This document shows positions 35,013 to 43,915 of a stretch of 64,000 nt of DNA, piece after piece (positions within the stretch are counted from its first letter, which is position 1; each line of letters begins with the position of its first letter). Origin of the DNA: Wenxinia marina DSM 24838 (lineage in GTDB: Bacteria; Pseudomonadota; Alphaproteobacteria; Rhodobacterales; Rhodobacteraceae); the NCBI RefSeq assembly GCF_000379485.1, contig NZ_KB902276.1, positions 124,001 to 188,000 on the forward strand, in the 5' to 3' direction. Below the pieces are notes generated by a model. That model was not told the origin of the DNA. It saw only the letters and a list, made by a program, of their open reading frames with translations, and did not search any database. Made by a program: the position numbers and the translations under genes.

Positions 35013-35380
35013 GGGGCGAGGCCTCCGCGCTTTTCGCCGCGCGGGTGCTGGTGGGGACGCTGTTCCTCGCCGGGGCGGTGCAGAAGGGGGTGTCGCCCGG
35101 CAACGTGATCGACTTGCTTGCGGGGCGGGGCTGGCCGGAGTGGCTGGTCTGGCCGACGCTGGTCTACGACGCGGGCGTCGCCCTGCTGCTTTTTGCCGGC
35201 ATCGCGGTGCGCCCCGTGGCGCTGTCGGCGGCGGCCTATTGCGCGGTGACGTCGCTGTTCCACTTCGTCCCGGAGGATGGGTGGCAGATGAGCATCTTCG
35301 TCAAGAACTGGGCCATCGCCGGCGGATGCCTCGCGCTGGCCGTCGCCGGAGCGGGCCGCTGGCGGCTCGGCGGCGGGTAG
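35009..35380 (+). CDS. DoxX family membrane protein
   Basis: 123 residues from a TTG at 35009 that overlaps the DUF808 stop (TTGA), so it is translationally coupled. Four membrane segments are visible: LFAARVLVGTLFLAGAVQKG, WPTLVYDAGVALLLFAGIAV, VALSAAAYCAVTSLFHFVPE and KNWAIAGGCLALAVAGAGRW. The order, with a conserved Lys-Asn-Trp before the last helix, fits the DoxX/SURF4-like family. These proteins are linked in some bacteria to quinone or thiosulfate redox steps; no specific role can be given here. An upstream in-frame start inside DUF808 is less likely. Confidence 0.8.
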   Translation: MRGEASALFAARVLVGTLFLAGAVQKGVSPGNVIDLLAGRGWPEWLVWPTLVYDAGVALLLFAGIAVRPVALSAAAYCAVTSLFHFVPEDGWQMSIFVKNWAIAGGCLALAVAGAGRWRLGGG

Positions 35381-35415
35381 GTTGCCGCGAAACGAAGGCA
35401 GCTGCCCGGGGTCAC

Positions 35416-35455
35416 GTCCCGCCCCGCGAGCCCGGGCGGCCTTGCGGGGCGGGAC
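35416..35455. terminator. Bidirectional terminator between the DoxX gene and tkt
   Basis: A perfect 12-bp stem GTCCCGCCCCGC (35416-35427) / GCGGGGCGGGAC (35444-35455) with a 16-base loop lies between the convergent DoxX (+) and transketolase (-) genes, 16 bp before the tkt stop. Confidence 0.6.
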
Positions 35456-35470
35456 ATCGGACGGGTGGCT

Positions 35471-37534
35471 CTAGCCCAGAAGTGCCCGCACCTTTTCGGC
35501 TGTCGCCTCGGCGGTGATGCCGAACTCCTCGAACAGCACCTCCGCCGGGGCCGAGGCGCCGAAATCGGTCATGCCGACGAAATCGGCCTTCTGCTCGCGC
35601 CCGCGCTCGCCGAGGAGGAGGCGGTCCCAGGGCGCGCGCACGCCGGCCTCGATGGCCACGCGCACCGGTCCGGCGGGCAGGACGCGCTTCCGGTAGGCCT
35701 CGTCCTGCTCCATGAACAGTTCGATCGAGGGGACCGACACGACGCGGACGCCGATCTCCTCGGCCTCCAGCAGCGCCTTCGCGGCCAGCGCGACCTGCAC
35801 CTCGGAGCCCGAGGCCATGAGGATCGCCCGGCGCTTTCCCTCCGCCTCGGCCAGGACGTAGGCGCCCTGGGCGGTCAGGTTCTTGCCGGTGTGCTTGCGG
35901 CGGACGGCCGGCAGGTTCTGCCGCGACAGGGCGAGGACGGTGGGCCGCGTCACCTCGGCCAGCGCCAGCTCCCACGCCTCGGCGGTCTCGACCGTGTCGG
36001 CGGGGCGAAGGACGGTGAGGTTCGGCATGGCGCGCAGCGCGGCGAGATGCTCGACCGGCTGGTGCGTCGGGCCGTCCTCGCCGAGGCCGATGGAATCGTG
36101 GGTCATCACGTAGATCACCGGCGCCTTCATCAGCGCCGACAGCCGCATCGCCGGGCGGGCGTAGTCGGTGAAGCACATGAAGGTGCCGCCGTAGGGGCGC
36201 AGACCCCCGTGCAGCGCGATCCCGTTCATCGCCGCGGCCATGCCATGCTCGCGGATGCCGTAGTGGATGTAGCGGCCCGAGCGGTTCTCGGCGGAGAAGA
36301 CGCCGAGGTCGGAGGTCAGCGTGTTGTTGGAGCCGGTGAGGTCGGCGGAGCCGCCGATCGTCTCCTTCATCACCGGGTTGATGACCTCGAGGACCATCTC
36401 GCTCGACTTGCGGGTGGCGACGGTCTTGCCCTCGTCGGCGGCCTGCTTCTTGAGCGCCTTGATCCGACCGGACAGCGCCTTGGGCGGCTCGCTGGCGTAG
36501 ATCCGCTCCAGCTCGCCCCGCTGGCGGTCGGACAGGGCCTCGAAGCGGGACTGCCACGCCTTGTGCGCCTCGGCGCCGCGGGCGCCGAAGCCTTCCCAGC
36601 GCTGCTTCACCTCGTCCGGGATCTCGAAGGGGCCGTAGTTCCAGCCGTAGGCCTCCTTCGCGGCCTGCAGCTGCTCGGCGTCGGTGAGGGCGCCATGGCC
36701 CTTGGCGGTGTCCTGCGCCTTGTGGCCGAGGGCGATGTGGGTGTGGCAGTCGATCATCGACGGGCGCGGGTCGGCCTTGGCGGCCTCGATCGCGGCGTCG
36801 ATGGCCTCGGGATCGTGGCCGTCGACCTCCTGCACGTGCCAGCCGGAGGCGGCAAAGCGGGCCTGCTGGTCGGTGGAATCGGCCAGGTCGGTCTTGCCGT
36901 CGATGGTGATCTTGTTGTCGTCGAAGAAGACGGTGAGCTTGCCGAGCTTCAGGTGCCCCGCGAGCGCGATCGCCTCCTGGCTGACGCCCTCCATCAGGCA
37001 GCCGTCGCCGGCGAAGACCCAGGTGCGGTGGTCGACGACCTTGTCGCCGAAGCGGGCGCGCAGCGATTCCTCGGCGATGGCGAAGCCGACCGAGGTCGCG
37101 ATGCCCTGGCCGAGCGGGCCGGTGGTGGTGTCGACGCCGTCGATGTGGCCGTATTCGGGGTGGCCCGGCGTGCGCGAGCCCCACTGGCGGAAGTCCTTGA
37201 GCTGCTGCAGCGTCGCCTGCTCGTACCCCGTCAGGTGCAACACGGCGTAGAGCAGCATCGAGCCGTGGCCGTTGGACAGGAGGAACCGGTCCCGGTCCGG
37301 CCAGGTGGGCGATTTGGGGTCGAACTTCAGGTGCTTGCCCCAGAGGACTGTGGCGATGTCGGCCATCCCCATCGGCATCCCGGAGTGGCCGGAATTGGCG
37401 GCGGCGACCGCGTCGAGCGCGAGGGTGCGGATGGCGGCAGCGTTCATCCAGTGATCGGGGTGCGCGGCGCGCAGGTCGGCGATGTCCAAGGCTCGTCCTC
37501 GTGATGCGGGGGCAGGATCGGTCGCCTGCGTCAT
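35471..37534 (-). CDS. tkt: Transketolase
   Basis: 687 residues from the ATG at 37534 (frame open a further 20 codons). Thiamine-diphosphate enzyme of the pentose phosphate and Calvin cycles, moving C2 units between ketoses and aldoses. Seen: [80 protein letters not shown], the TPP motif [20 protein letters not shown], and [40 protein letters not shown]. No other Calvin-cycle gene is nearby, so this is likely the general housekeeping copy. It is divergent from the coiled-coil/zapA operon, with 194 bp between starts. Confidence 0.95.
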   Translation of the reverse strand: MTQATDPAPASRGRALDIADLRAAHPDHWMNAAAIRTLALDAVAAANSGHSGMPMGMADIATVLWGKHLKFDPKSPTWPDRDRFLLSNGHGSMLLYAVLHLTGYEQATLQQLKDFRQWGSRTPGHPEYGHIDGVDTTTGPLGQGIATSVGFAIAEESLRARFGDKVVDHRTWVFAGDGCLMEGVSQEAIALAGHLKLGKLTVFFDDNKITIDGKTDLADSTDQQARFAASGWHVQEVDGHDPEAIDAAIEAAKADPRPSMIDCHTHIALGHKAQDTAKGHGALTDAEQLQAAKEAYGWNYGPFEIPDEVKQRWEGFGARGAEAHKAWQSRFEALSDRQRGELERIYASEPPKALSGRIKALKKQAADEGKTVATRKSSEMVLEVINPVMKETIGGSADLTGSNNTLTSDLGVFSAENRSGRYIHYGIREHGMAAAMNGIALHGGLRPYGGTFMCFTDYARPAMRLSALMKAPVIYVMTHDSIGLGEDGPTHQPVEHLAALRAMPNLTVLRPADTVETAEAWELALAEVTRPTVLALSRQNLPAVRRKHTGKNLTAQGAYVLAEAEGKRRAILMASGSEVQVALAAKALLEAEEIGVRVVSVPSIELFMEQDEAYRKRVLPAGPVRVAIEAGVRAPWDRLLLGERGREQKADFVGMTDFGASAPAEVLFEEFGITAEATAEKVRALLG

Positions 37535-37728
37535 AGCAGCGCCGGGACGCCGTGCAAACCGCCGCCGCGTCACCGGATCAACGCAGCCGCGCAAACCGCT
37601 GACGGGGCAGGGGAACCGCCGATTGCCACCGGGGCGGCCAGTGGACTAGGCTTCCGGCCCAAGGGCACGATTCGCCCACGCGCCGCAAGAGCGCGGGCAG
37701 GATCGCACACAGGCAAAGGCAGTGGCAC

Positions 37729-38220
37729 ATGCCGGACAGTACCGACATCTCGGATCTCGAGCGGCGGATCACCGCCGCGCTCGACCGTATCCGCCGCGGG
37801 ATCGACGCCATTCCGGAGCCCGCTCCCGCGCCGGAGATCTCGGCCGAGGACCATGCCGCCCTCAGCCAGCGACTGGAAGAGGAACGCACCGCCAACGCGC
37901 AGCTGGAAGAGCGCGTGCGGGTTCTGAAGGAGCGGCAGGAGGGGCGCATCGCCGCGCTGGAGCGCGAGGTCGCGGCAGAGCGCGAGCGGGCAGGCCGGCT
38001 CGACGGGGACCTGCAGGCCCTGCGACAGGCGAACGCGGAGCTGTCGGACACGGTGGCCCAGCTGCGGGGGGCGCTGGAGGAGGGGCTCGACGATCCCGCC
38101 CTCGTCAACCGCGCCATCCTGGCCGAGCTGGAGGGCCTGAAGGCCGCCCGCGCCGCGGACCGGACCGAGATCGAGGAAATCCTGGCCGAGCTGCGGCCGA
38201 TCATCGAGGAGGCGTCGTGA
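37729..38220 (+). CDS. Coiled-coil protein upstream of zapA
   Basis: 163 residues, strongly charged, with an almost continuous coiled coil from about 40 to 160 (EEERTANAQLEERVRVLKER, LEREVAAERERAGRLDGDLQ). The N-terminus SDISDLERRITAALDRIRRG is conserved in the Rhodobacteraceae genes that precede zapA, in my recollection. No enzymatic motif. It overlaps zapA by one base (stop TGA, ATG in TGATG), so both are made from one message. A role together with ZapA in the division ring is a fair inference from the gene order. Confidence 0.82.
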   Translation: MPDSTDISDLERRITAALDRIRRGIDAIPEPAPAPEISAEDHAALSQRLEEERTANAQLEERVRVLKERQEGRIAALEREVAAERERAGRLDGDLQALRQANAELSDTVAQLRGALEEGLDDPALVNRAILAELEGLKAARAADRTEIEEILAELRPIIEEAS

Positions 38221-38612
38221 TGCCGCAGGTGACGATCTCCATCGGCGGCCGCACCTTCGACGTGGCCTGCCAGGCCGGCGAGGAGCCGTTCCTGCAGTCC
38301 GCCGCGCAGATGCTGGACACCGAGGCGTCGGCCCTGTCCGACCAGATCGGGCGGATGCCCGAGGGGCGGATGCTGCTGATGGCCGGGCTCATGCTCGCCG
38401 ACAAGACGGCCGGGGTCGAGGACCGCCTTCGCGAGGCCGAAGGCCGCGTCGCGGAACTGACCGCCCGGGTCGAGGAGTTGGAAGCAAGACCGGCCCCGGA
38501 AGCGGAGCGGGTCGAGGTGCCGGTCGTGCCGGATGCCGTGCTCGAGACCCTGGCCGAAATCGCGGCCCGGGCCGAGGCGGTGGCGGACAGCGTGGAGGAG
38601 CGGGCAGGGTGA
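38220..38612 (+). CDS. zapA: Cell division protein ZapA
   Basis: 130 residues. ZapA binds FtsZ filaments and promotes bundling at the Z ring. The N-terminal half shows the family pattern PQVTISIGGRTFDVACQAGE, then EPFLQSAAQMLDTEASALSD and GRMLLMAGLMLADKTAGVED. The C-terminal half (75-130) is an Ala/Glu/Arg-rich coiled coil. The start ATG overlaps the upstream stop. The next gene begins on its stop codon (TGATG), making a tight three-gene operon. Confidence 0.88.
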   Translation: MPQVTISIGGRTFDVACQAGEEPFLQSAAQMLDTEASALSDQIGRMPEGRMLLMAGLMLADKTAGVEDRLREAEGRVAELTARVEELEARPAPEAERVEVPVVPDAVLETLAEIAARAEAVADSVEERAG

Positions 38613-38950
38613 TGCCGAGGATCATGGTGACGGGTGCGGCCTGTCTCGCCGCGACGGCGGCCGCTGCCGACGCGGACATGCGCCGCATCGACTATACCTG
38701 CGACAGGGGCGCGCTCATCGAGGCCGCCTACTTCGACGTCGATGGCGAGCCGGAGGCGGTCGCGCTTACGCTGGAAGGCCGTCTCATCGGTCTGTTCGCC
38801 GAGAACACGGGCGCCCAGGTGCGCTATGGCTGGCCGTCGGACGGCTCCAACTACGTCTGGCTGATCGAGGGGGGCGCGGCGCAGCTGCTGTGGTCCAACG
38901 GAGCGGAGCAGTCGGAGAGCGTGCTGCTGCAGGAGTGCCTGCCGGAATAG
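38612..38950 (+). CDS. MliC-like C-type lysozyme inhibitor domain protein
   Basis: 112 residues with a signal peptide of about 20 residues (PRIMVTGAACLAATAAAADA). The mature 90 residues resemble the MliC/PliC beta-barrel family: YTCDRGALIEAAYFDVDGEP, LTLEGRLIGLFAENTGAQVR, then NYVWLIEGGAAQLLWSNGAE and a C-terminal Cys (LLQECLPE), with a disulfide likely between Cys in YTCD and QEC. No lipobox is evident, so it is probably periplasmic. A GTG three bases earlier could be the start; ATG chosen for the TGATG overlap with zapA. Confidence 0.75.
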   Translation: MPRIMVTGAACLAATAAAADADMRRIDYTCDRGALIEAAYFDVDGEPEAVALTLEGRLIGLFAENTGAQVRYGWPSDGSNYVWLIEGGAAQLLWSNGAEQSESVLLQECLPE

Positions 38951-39118
38951 GCCCGTGTCCGTCGTTCCGCGGTTCGCGGCCGGCCGGTTCCGAGCCTCGA
39001 TCTGGCCGATCGCGGAAACATTAGCGTCGCCCGAGGCCGTCGTCCGCACGGCCGCGCGCGTCCGCCCGACCAGGGCCGTGCCCGCGGGCGCCGAGTCGAG
39101 CCCGCCCCCTGCCTGATG

Positions 39119-39147
39119 AAAAAAAGGGCCGCCTCGCGGCGGCCCTT
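39119..39147 (-). terminator. Rho-independent terminator of rpsF-rpsR-rplI
   Basis: On the minus strand: stem GGGCCGCC, loop GCGA, stem GGCGGCCC, then a run of seven T (read from plus-strand A residues at 39119-39125). It lies just past the rplI stop (39174). A textbook intrinsic terminator. Confidence 0.92.
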
Positions 39148-39173
39148 CCAAGCGGTCGTCGGGTGAGGCGCCG

Positions 39174-39812
39174 TCAGGCGTCCTCGTCCTCGTCGCGGTC
39201 CTTGCGGCCGGCGCCGACGGCGTCGAGGATGTCGTCGACCGAGGCGCTGTCCTGACCGGCCGAGCCGATGTCGTCGAACAGCTCCTGGATCTCGAACTCC
39301 GCGGCGGCCTCTTCCTCGGCGGCGGCTTCCTGGATCGACTTGCCCGACGCCTGAAGCTCGGCCTCTTCGGGCGAGCGGGCGACGTTCACGGTGATCTCGG
39401 CCTCGACCTCGGGGTGCAGGCTGACGGTGACCTTGTGCAGGCCCAGATCCTTGATCGGGCCGGTCAGCACCACCTGGCGCTTGTCGACCGTGACGCCCGA
39501 TTCGGCGGCCGCGTCCGCGACGTCGCGGGGCGTGACCGACCCGTAGAGCGCGCCGCCGTCCGACGCCTGCCGGATGATGACGAAGCTCTCGCCGTCCAGC
39601 TTGGCGGCCAGCGTCTCGGCCTCTTTCCTGGTCTCGAGGTTGCGGGCCTCGAGCTGGGCCTTCTGACCCTCGAACCGGGCCATGTTGGCCTCGTTCGCGC
39701 GCAGCGCCTTGCCCTGCGGCAGAAGGAAGTTGCGGGCGTAGCCCTCCTTGACGGAGACGACCTCGCCCATCTGGCCAAGCTTGGCCACGCGTTCCAGTAG
39801 GATGACGTCCAT
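39174..39812 (-). CDS. rplI: 50S ribosomal protein L9 with acidic C-terminal extension
   Basis: 212 residues, while L9 is usually about 150. N-terminal [20 protein letters not shown] and [20 protein letters not shown] are the L9 signature, followed by the long helix [20 protein letters not shown] and the C-domain [40 protein letters not shown]. The additional last 60 residues ([40 protein letters not shown]) are acidic and probably disordered; such a tail is seen in relatives. It binds 23S rRNA domain V near L1. Third gene of rpsF-rpsR-rplI. Confidence 0.95.
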   Translation of the reverse strand: MDVILLERVAKLGQMGEVVSVKEGYARNFLLPQGKALRANEANMARFEGQKAQLEARNLETRKEAETLAAKLDGESFVIIRQASDGGALYGSVTPRDVADAAAESGVTVDKRQVVLTGPIKDLGLHKVTVSLHPEVEAEITVNVARSPEEAELQASGKSIQEAAAEEEAAAEFEIQELFDDIGSAGQDSASVDDILDAVGAGRKDRDEDEDA

Positions 39813-39825
39813 TGTGAGGGTCTCC

Positions 39826-40053
39826 TTACTTCACGGCGTAGGGCAGCAGCGCCAGGAACCGGGCACGCTTGATCGCCTGGGCGAGCTTGCGCTGGTTCTT
39901 GGAGCCGACGGCGGTGATCCGGGAGGGGACGATCTTGCCCCGCTCGGAGATGTAGCGCTGCAGGAGCCGGGTGTCCTTGTAGTCGATCACCGGGGCGCCT
40001 TCGCCCTCGAACGGATCGGTCTTGCGGCGGCGGAAGAACGGCTTGGCGGCCAT
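39826..40053 (-). CDS. rpsR: 30S ribosomal protein S18
   Basis: 75 residues, complete. [20 protein letters not shown], then [40 protein letters not shown] and [12 protein letters not shown] carry the S18 signature. It binds S6 on the small subunit platform. It lies 13 bp upstream of rplI and 18 bp downstream of rpsF on the minus strand. Confidence 0.97.
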   Translation of the reverse strand: MAAKPFFRRRKTDPFEGEGAPVIDYKDTRLLQRYISERGKIVPSRITAVGSKNQRKLAQAIKRARFLALLPYAVK

Positions 40054-40071
40054 GTGCTTATCCTTTCCTGA

Positions 40072-40425
40072 TCAGCGGCGGTCGCGGCGACCGTCCCGGT
40101 CGTCCCGCTTCTGCATCTGCGCCGAGGGCAGTTCCTCGTGCGCGTCGACCTTGACCGTCAGCACGCGCATGACGTCGTCGTGCAGGCGCATCAGGCGCTC
40201 CATCTCCTGCACGGCGGGGGCCGGGCTGTCGGAGCGCAGGAAGGCGTAGTGCCCCTTGCGGTTCTTGTTGATCTTGTAGGCCATGGTCTTCACGCCCCAG
40301 TATTCGTGATCGACCAACTTCCCGCCGTTGTCGGCGAGGACCTGGCCGAAATGCTCGATGAGCCCTTCGGCCTGCGCGTTGGACAAGTCCTGACGCGCGA
40401 TGAACACATGCTCGTAAAGCGGCAT
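40072..40425 (-). CDS. rpsF: 30S ribosomal protein S6
   Basis: 117 residues from the ATG at 40425 (PLYEHVFIARQDLSNAQAEG), with the S6 pattern WGVKTMAYKINKNRKGHYAF and MERLMRLHDDVMRVLTVKVD. The frame opens nine codons earlier but the family starts with MPLYEH. TGGAGTGGGC before the ATG supplies the ribosome site. The C-terminus (KRDDRDGRRDRR) is a basic and acidic tail. First gene of the operon. Confidence 0.96.
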   Translation of the reverse strand: MPLYEHVFIARQDLSNAQAEGLIEHFGQVLADNGGKLVDHEYWGVKTMAYKINKNRKGHYAFLRSDSPAPAVQEMERLMRLHDDVMRVLTVKVDAHEELPSAQMQKRDDRDGRRDRR

Positions 40426-40534
40426 GCCCACTCCATTTCTGTCACGGCGCATTTCAAAGGGCGGGTCCTGCTCTTCCGCTCCCGCCCACGAGAGTCTGCG
40501 CGGATGATAAGGTGCGTCCGCGGAAGATCGCGGC

Positions 40535-40562
40535 CTTATACAGGTTCCGCCTCGCGGGGCAA
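40535..40562 (-). promoter_or_regulatory. Probable sigma-70-type promoter of rpsF-rpsR-rplI
   Basis: On the minus strand TTGCCC (bases 40562-40557) and TATAAG (40540-40535) are separated by 16 bp, about 110 bp upstream of the rpsF start. The -10 matches TATAAT in five of six positions. Transcription would start near 40528. Confidence 0.6.
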
Positions 40563-40673
40563 GGGCGGCGCCCCGGGCGCCGGGCGGGTCACCGACTTTC
40601 CCGCCCGGCGCCCCGTTCCGGCCAGAATCGGGGCGCCATCCTGCGGGACCAGGACCCTGGAAGGTGCTTGCCC

Positions 40674-41330
40674 GTGACCGCGATCCCCGACACGCCCGAC
40701 TCCACCGACGCTGCCCGCCGGACCCTGGCGGGCGTCGAAGGTCCCGGCCTCGATCTGTCGGAGACCTACTGGGGCTACATCGTCCGATCGACCGAGCCGG
40801 CGTCGCCGGTCTTGGTCCTGCTGCAGGCCGCGGCCCTGCTTCTCGGTGCGGCCTTCGCGGCGGCGACGGCGGGGATGTGGCTGTTCCCCGCCGGGACCGG
40901 CGTGGCGGGCGTGATGACCATGAAGCTTGGCGCCTCGGTGGTCACGGGGGCGATCGCGGTGCTCCTGCTGTGGTTCGCAAGCCGCGGCGACCGCGCGGAA
41001 TACCAGATCGACACCAGCCTCGGCGAGGTGCGCGAGGTCGTGCGCAACCGGGCCGGGCGCCCGTCGCTGACCGCGCGCTACGGGTTCGACGCGCTCACCG
41101 GCGCGAGCGCCGTCCCGGTGGGGCGCCGCCGTGGCCCGCCGCTCGGCTGGCTGACGGTGACCACCGCGGAGGGGGAGGAGCTGGCGCTTCTCCGGGCGCC
41201 CGAGGCGACGGTCGAGTGGCTGGCGGCGCGGATGGAGCGCGACATCGCCCTCGGCTCGCGCAAGGTCCGGACCTTCGATGCGGTGCATCCGTTCGAGCTG
41301 TCGATCCGCGAGGCCGGCCGGGCGGCGTAG
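40674..41330 (+). CDS. Hypothetical membrane protein, two TM segments
   Basis: 218 residues from the GTG at 40674, placed after GGAAGGTG; an in-frame TTG at 40668 is an alternative. Residues 1-45 are soluble (DLSETYWGYIVRSTEPASPV). Two membrane helices lie at about 46-67 (LLQAAALLLGAAFAAATAGM) and 80-98 (SVVTGAIAVLLLWFASRG). The rest is soluble and beta-rich: EYQIDTSLGEVREVVRNRAG, LGWLTVTTAEGEELALLRAP, and ends FELSIREAGRAA. I know this type only as an uncharacterised protein. Encoded 84 bp before fabD on the same strand. Confidence 0.78.
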   Translation: MTAIPDTPDSTDAARRTLAGVEGPGLDLSETYWGYIVRSTEPASPVLVLLQAAALLLGAAFAAATAGMWLFPAGTGVAGVMTMKLGASVVTGAIAVLLLWFASRGDRAEYQIDTSLGEVREVVRNRAGRPSLTARYGFDALTGASAVPVGRRRGPPLGWLTVTTAEGEELALLRAPEATVEWLAARMERDIALGSRKVRTFDAVHPFELSIREAGRAA

Positions 41331-41402
41331 CACCGGCCGCACCCCCGCCGTCGCTTGTCGGACCGGGGTCCAGCCTGTAAAGGCGGGCCCGACACCGCAA
41401 GT

Positions 41403-41412
41403 GGGGGGGGGG
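41403..41412 (+). promoter_or_regulatory. Ten-G tract at the fabD ribosome-binding site
   Basis: Ten consecutive G residues end two bases before the fabD ATG (41415) and provide the only Shine-Dalgarno-like sequence. Poly-G of this length is prone to slipped-strand changes and could alter translation of fabD. Confidence 0.55.
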
Positions 41413-41414
41413 CG

Positions 41415-42350
41415 ATGCGCGCATTCGTGTTTCCGGGGCAGGGCGCCCAGACGATCGGCATGGGCAGGGCGCTGGCCGAGGCCTATCCCGACGCCCGCGC
41501 AGCCTTCGACGAGGTCGACGAGGCGCTGGGCGAGAGCCTGTCCTCCCTCATCTGGGAGGGCGACGCCGAGACGCTGACCCGCACCCGCAACGCCCAGCCC
41601 GCGCTGATGGTCACCTCGATCGCCGCGATGCGGGCGCTGAAGGCCGAGGGCGTGACGCTGGCCGCCGCGGACTTCGTCGCGGGGCATTCGCTTGGAGAGT
41701 ATTCCGCGCTGTGCGCCGCGGGGGCGCTGTCGCTGGCCGACACGGCGCGGCTTCTGCGGATCCGGGGCGATGCGATGCAGGCGGCGGTGCCGGTGGGCGA
41801 GGGCGCGATGGCCGCGCTCCTCGGTCTCGACCTCGCGGCGGCGGAGGCGGTTGCGGCCGAGGCGGCCGAAGGTGACGTCTGCGAGGCGGCGAACGACAAC
41901 GACCCGGCGCAGGTCGTGGTCTCCGGCCACCGCGCAGCGGTGGAGCGGGCGGTCGGGATCGCCAAGGAGAAGGGCGCCAAGCGGGCGCTGATGCTGCCGG
42001 TGTCGGCGCCGTTCCACTCCGCCCTGATGCAGCCGGCGGCCGAGGCGATGGAGGCGGCGCTCGCCGACGTGGCGATGGCGGCGCCGCAGGTGCCGCTGAT
42101 CGCGAACGTGACCGCGGCGCCGGTGACCGACCCGGCCGAGATCCGCCGCCTGCTGGTGGCGCAGGTGACCGGCCGCGTCCGCTGGCGCGAGAGCGTCGAG
42201 ACGATGGCCGGCCGCGGCGTCGGCGCGTTCTGGGAGATCGGCGCCGGCAAGGCGCTGTCGGGCATGATCCGCCGCATCGCAAAGGAGGCGGAGACCCGCG
42301 CCGTCGGCACGCCCGAAGACGTGGCGGCCGCGGCGGAGAGCCTCGGCTGA
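41415..42350 (+). CDS. fabD: Malonyl-CoA:ACP transacylase
   Basis: 311 residues, usual length. It moves the malonyl group from CoA to acyl carrier protein to start fatty-acid elongation. RAFVFPGQGAQTIGMGRALA at the N-terminus, catalytic Ser in DFVAGHSLGEYSALCAAGAL (GHSLG motif, near 92), the Arg in RGDAMQAAVPVGEGAMAALL, and His in LPVSAPFHSALMQPAAEAME are all there. It is followed 28 bp later by fabG on the same strand. Confidence 0.96.
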   Translation: MRAFVFPGQGAQTIGMGRALAEAYPDARAAFDEVDEALGESLSSLIWEGDAETLTRTRNAQPALMVTSIAAMRALKAEGVTLAAADFVAGHSLGEYSALCAAGALSLADTARLLRIRGDAMQAAVPVGEGAMAALLGLDLAAAEAVAAEAAEGDVCEAANDNDPAQVVVSGHRAAVERAVGIAKEKGAKRALMLPVSAPFHSALMQPAAEAMEAALADVAMAAPQVPLIANVTAAPVTDPAEIRRLLVAQVTGRVRWRESVETMAGRGVGAFWEIGAGKALSGMIRRIAKEAETRAVGTPEDVAAAAESLG

Positions 42351-42378
42351 CCGGGCGAAACAGGATAGGGGAAGAGAC

Positions 42379-43116
42379 ATGTTCGACCTGACTGGCAGGA
42401 CGGCGCTGGTGACCGGCGCGAGCGGCGGCCTCGGCGGGGCCATCGCGACGGCGCTGCACGAGGCGGGGGCGACGGTCGCCCTGTCCGGGACGCGGGAGGG
42501 GCCGCTGCAGGAGCTGGCGGCGCAGCTGGGCGAGCGGGCGCACGTCCTGCCCTGCAACCTCGGCGATGCGGCCGCGGTGGCCGAGCTGCCGAAGCAGGCG
42601 GCCGACGCGATGGGCGGGCTCGACATCCTGGTGAACAACGCCGGCGTGACGCGGGACAACCTGTTCCTGCGGATGTCCGACGAGGAATGGGCCGAGGTCC
42701 TCGACATCAACCTCACCTCCACCATGCGGCTGTGCCGCGGGGCGCTGCGCGGGATGATGAAGGCGCGCTGGGGCCGGATCGTGAACATCTCGTCCATCGT
42801 GGCCCAGACCGGCAATCCGGGGCAGGCGAACTACGCCGCCTCCAAGGCCGGGATGGTCGGCTTCTCCAAGAGCCTCGCCAAGGAGGTCGCGACGCGCGGC
42901 ATCACCGTCAACTGCGTCGCGCCCGGCTTCATCGCCACCGCGATGACGGACAAGCTGACGGACGAGCAGAAGGCCAAGATCGACGTGCAGATTCCCGCCG
43001 GCCGGATGGGCACCCCGCGCGAGATCGCGGCCGCCGTCCTGTACCTCGCCAGCGAGGAAGCGGCCTACGTGACCGGCGCGACGCTGCATGTGAACGGCGG
43101 CATGTCGATGGTCTGA
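42379..43116 (+). CDS. fabG: 3-oxoacyl-ACP reductase
   Basis: 245 residues, SDR family. NADPH-dependent reduction of 3-oxoacyl-ACP in fatty-acid synthesis. Cofactor site TGASGGLGGAIATALHEAGA, NNAGVTRDNLFLRMSDEEWA, catalytic Ser in VNISSIVAQTGNPGQANYAA and Tyr-x-x-x-Lys in NYAASKAGMVGFSKSLAKEV, ending YVTGATLHVNGGMSMV. GGGGAAGAGAC precedes the ATG. Second gene of the fabD-fabG pair; acpP follows after 188 bp. Confidence 0.96.
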   Translation: MFDLTGRTALVTGASGGLGGAIATALHEAGATVALSGTREGPLQELAAQLGERAHVLPCNLGDAAAVAELPKQAADAMGGLDILVNNAGVTRDNLFLRMSDEEWAEVLDINLTSTMRLCRGALRGMMKARWGRIVNISSIVAQTGNPGQANYAASKAGMVGFSKSLAKEVATRGITVNCVAPGFIATAMTDKLTDEQKAKIDVQIPAGRMGTPREIAAAVLYLASEEAAYVTGATLHVNGGMSMV

Positions 43117-43145
43117 CGGCCCCTCCGGCCGCGGGGTGAAAGCGT

Positions 43146-43173
43146 TTGCGGCCGGGGAAATCTCTGCTATTAG
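43146..43173 (+). promoter_or_regulatory. Probable own promoter of acpP
   Basis: TTTGCGG gives a -35 box TTGCGG (43146-43151), followed after 16 bp by TATTAG (43168-43173). It lies about 130 bp before the acpP start in the 188-bp gap after fabG, which fits the usual separate, strong transcription of acpP. Confidence 0.5.
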
Positions 43174-43304
43174 CGCCAGTGATCTCAAGGCCGGTCCCTT
43201 CCGGAGCCGGCCGTGACGCCCCGCGATGTCGGGCAATCGAGCCGCCCCGAGGGGCATCAGCAAGCCGGGCCGGGAACAGGCGCGGAAGAACATGAGGAAG
43301 TGAC

Positions 43305-43538
43305 ATGAGCGACGTCGAAGACCGCGTGCGCAAGATCGTGGTGGAGCACCTTGGTGTCGAAGAGGACAAGGTGACCGAGAGCGCCTCCTTCATCGACGAT
43401 CTGGGCGCCGACAGCCTCGACACCGTCGAGCTGGTGATGGCGTTCGAGGAGGAGTTCGGGATCGAGATCCCGGACGACGCCGCCGAGACCATCCAGACCT
43501 TCGGCGACGCCGTGAAGTACATCAAGGAAGCCACCTGA
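43305..43538 (+). CDS. acpP: Acyl carrier protein
   Basis: 77 residues, acidic. [20 protein letters not shown] at the start and the phosphopantetheine-attachment serine in [20 protein letters not shown] (DSL motif, Ser near 37) define it. Carries growing acyl chains for the Fab enzymes. Gene order fabD-fabG-acpP-fabF is the common proteobacterial arrangement. GAGGAAGTGAC before the ATG provides the ribosome site. An intrinsic terminator follows 27 bp after the stop. Confidence 0.97.
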   Translation: MSDVEDRVRKIVVEHLGVEEDKVTESASFIDDLGADSLDTVELVMAFEEEFGIEIPDDAAETIQTFGDAVKYIKEAT

Positions 43539-43564
43539 GCCTCTCCGGTTCACGGGTTCAGAGA

Positions 43565-43598
43565 GGGCGGCGCCGAGAGGCGCCGCCCTTTCTCTTTT
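43565..43598 (+). terminator. Rho-independent terminator of acpP
   Basis: Stem GGGCGGCGCC, loop GAGA, stem GGCGCCGCCC, then TTTCTCTTTT. Strong intrinsic terminator. It isolates acpP from fabF. Confidence 0.92.
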
Positions 43599-43649
43599 CG
43601 GGCAGGGCCGACTGAGCGCCGGCGTGCCCCGCGGTCGGTTCCTGATATG

Positions 43650-43729
43650 CCCGCCCCGGACCTGATCCGGGGCCCCGATCGGCGAAGCACCCTCATTGGG
43701 CGAGGTCCCGGGTCAAGCCCGGGACGGGC
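43650..43729. repeat. Mosaic hairpin repeat before fabF
   Basis: Same architecture as at 3608-3779 and 49065-49152: a first stem in CCCCGGACCTGATCCGGGG, a spacer of about 30 bp, then a second stem in GTCCCGGGTCAAGCCCGGGA. The 377-bp gap between acpP (ends 43538) and fabF (starts 43916) holds the acpP terminator, this repeat and about 185 bp in which I see no gene. Confidence 0.65.
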
Positions 43730-43915
43730 TTTCGGGGGTGGGACCCTCCCGCTCCCCCCGGCGGGCCGTCGGGTCGAGCGCGCCCTCGGTCTCTGTCCCC
43801 CGGGGTCGCCTTCCTCCGCGGTCCGCCGCCGAGCGTGCGGGGCCGCGCCCTTGCCCCGTCCGCCCCGCGCGTACTATCAGGGCCGGGAAAAAGCGGGCCG
43901 AGGCGAGGGCGGAAC

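Noticed and set aside
35465-37504. A 679-codon plus-strand frame across transketolase
   Set aside because: It is antisense to a complete, highly conserved transketolase; the product is His/Val/Asp-rich without a known motif.
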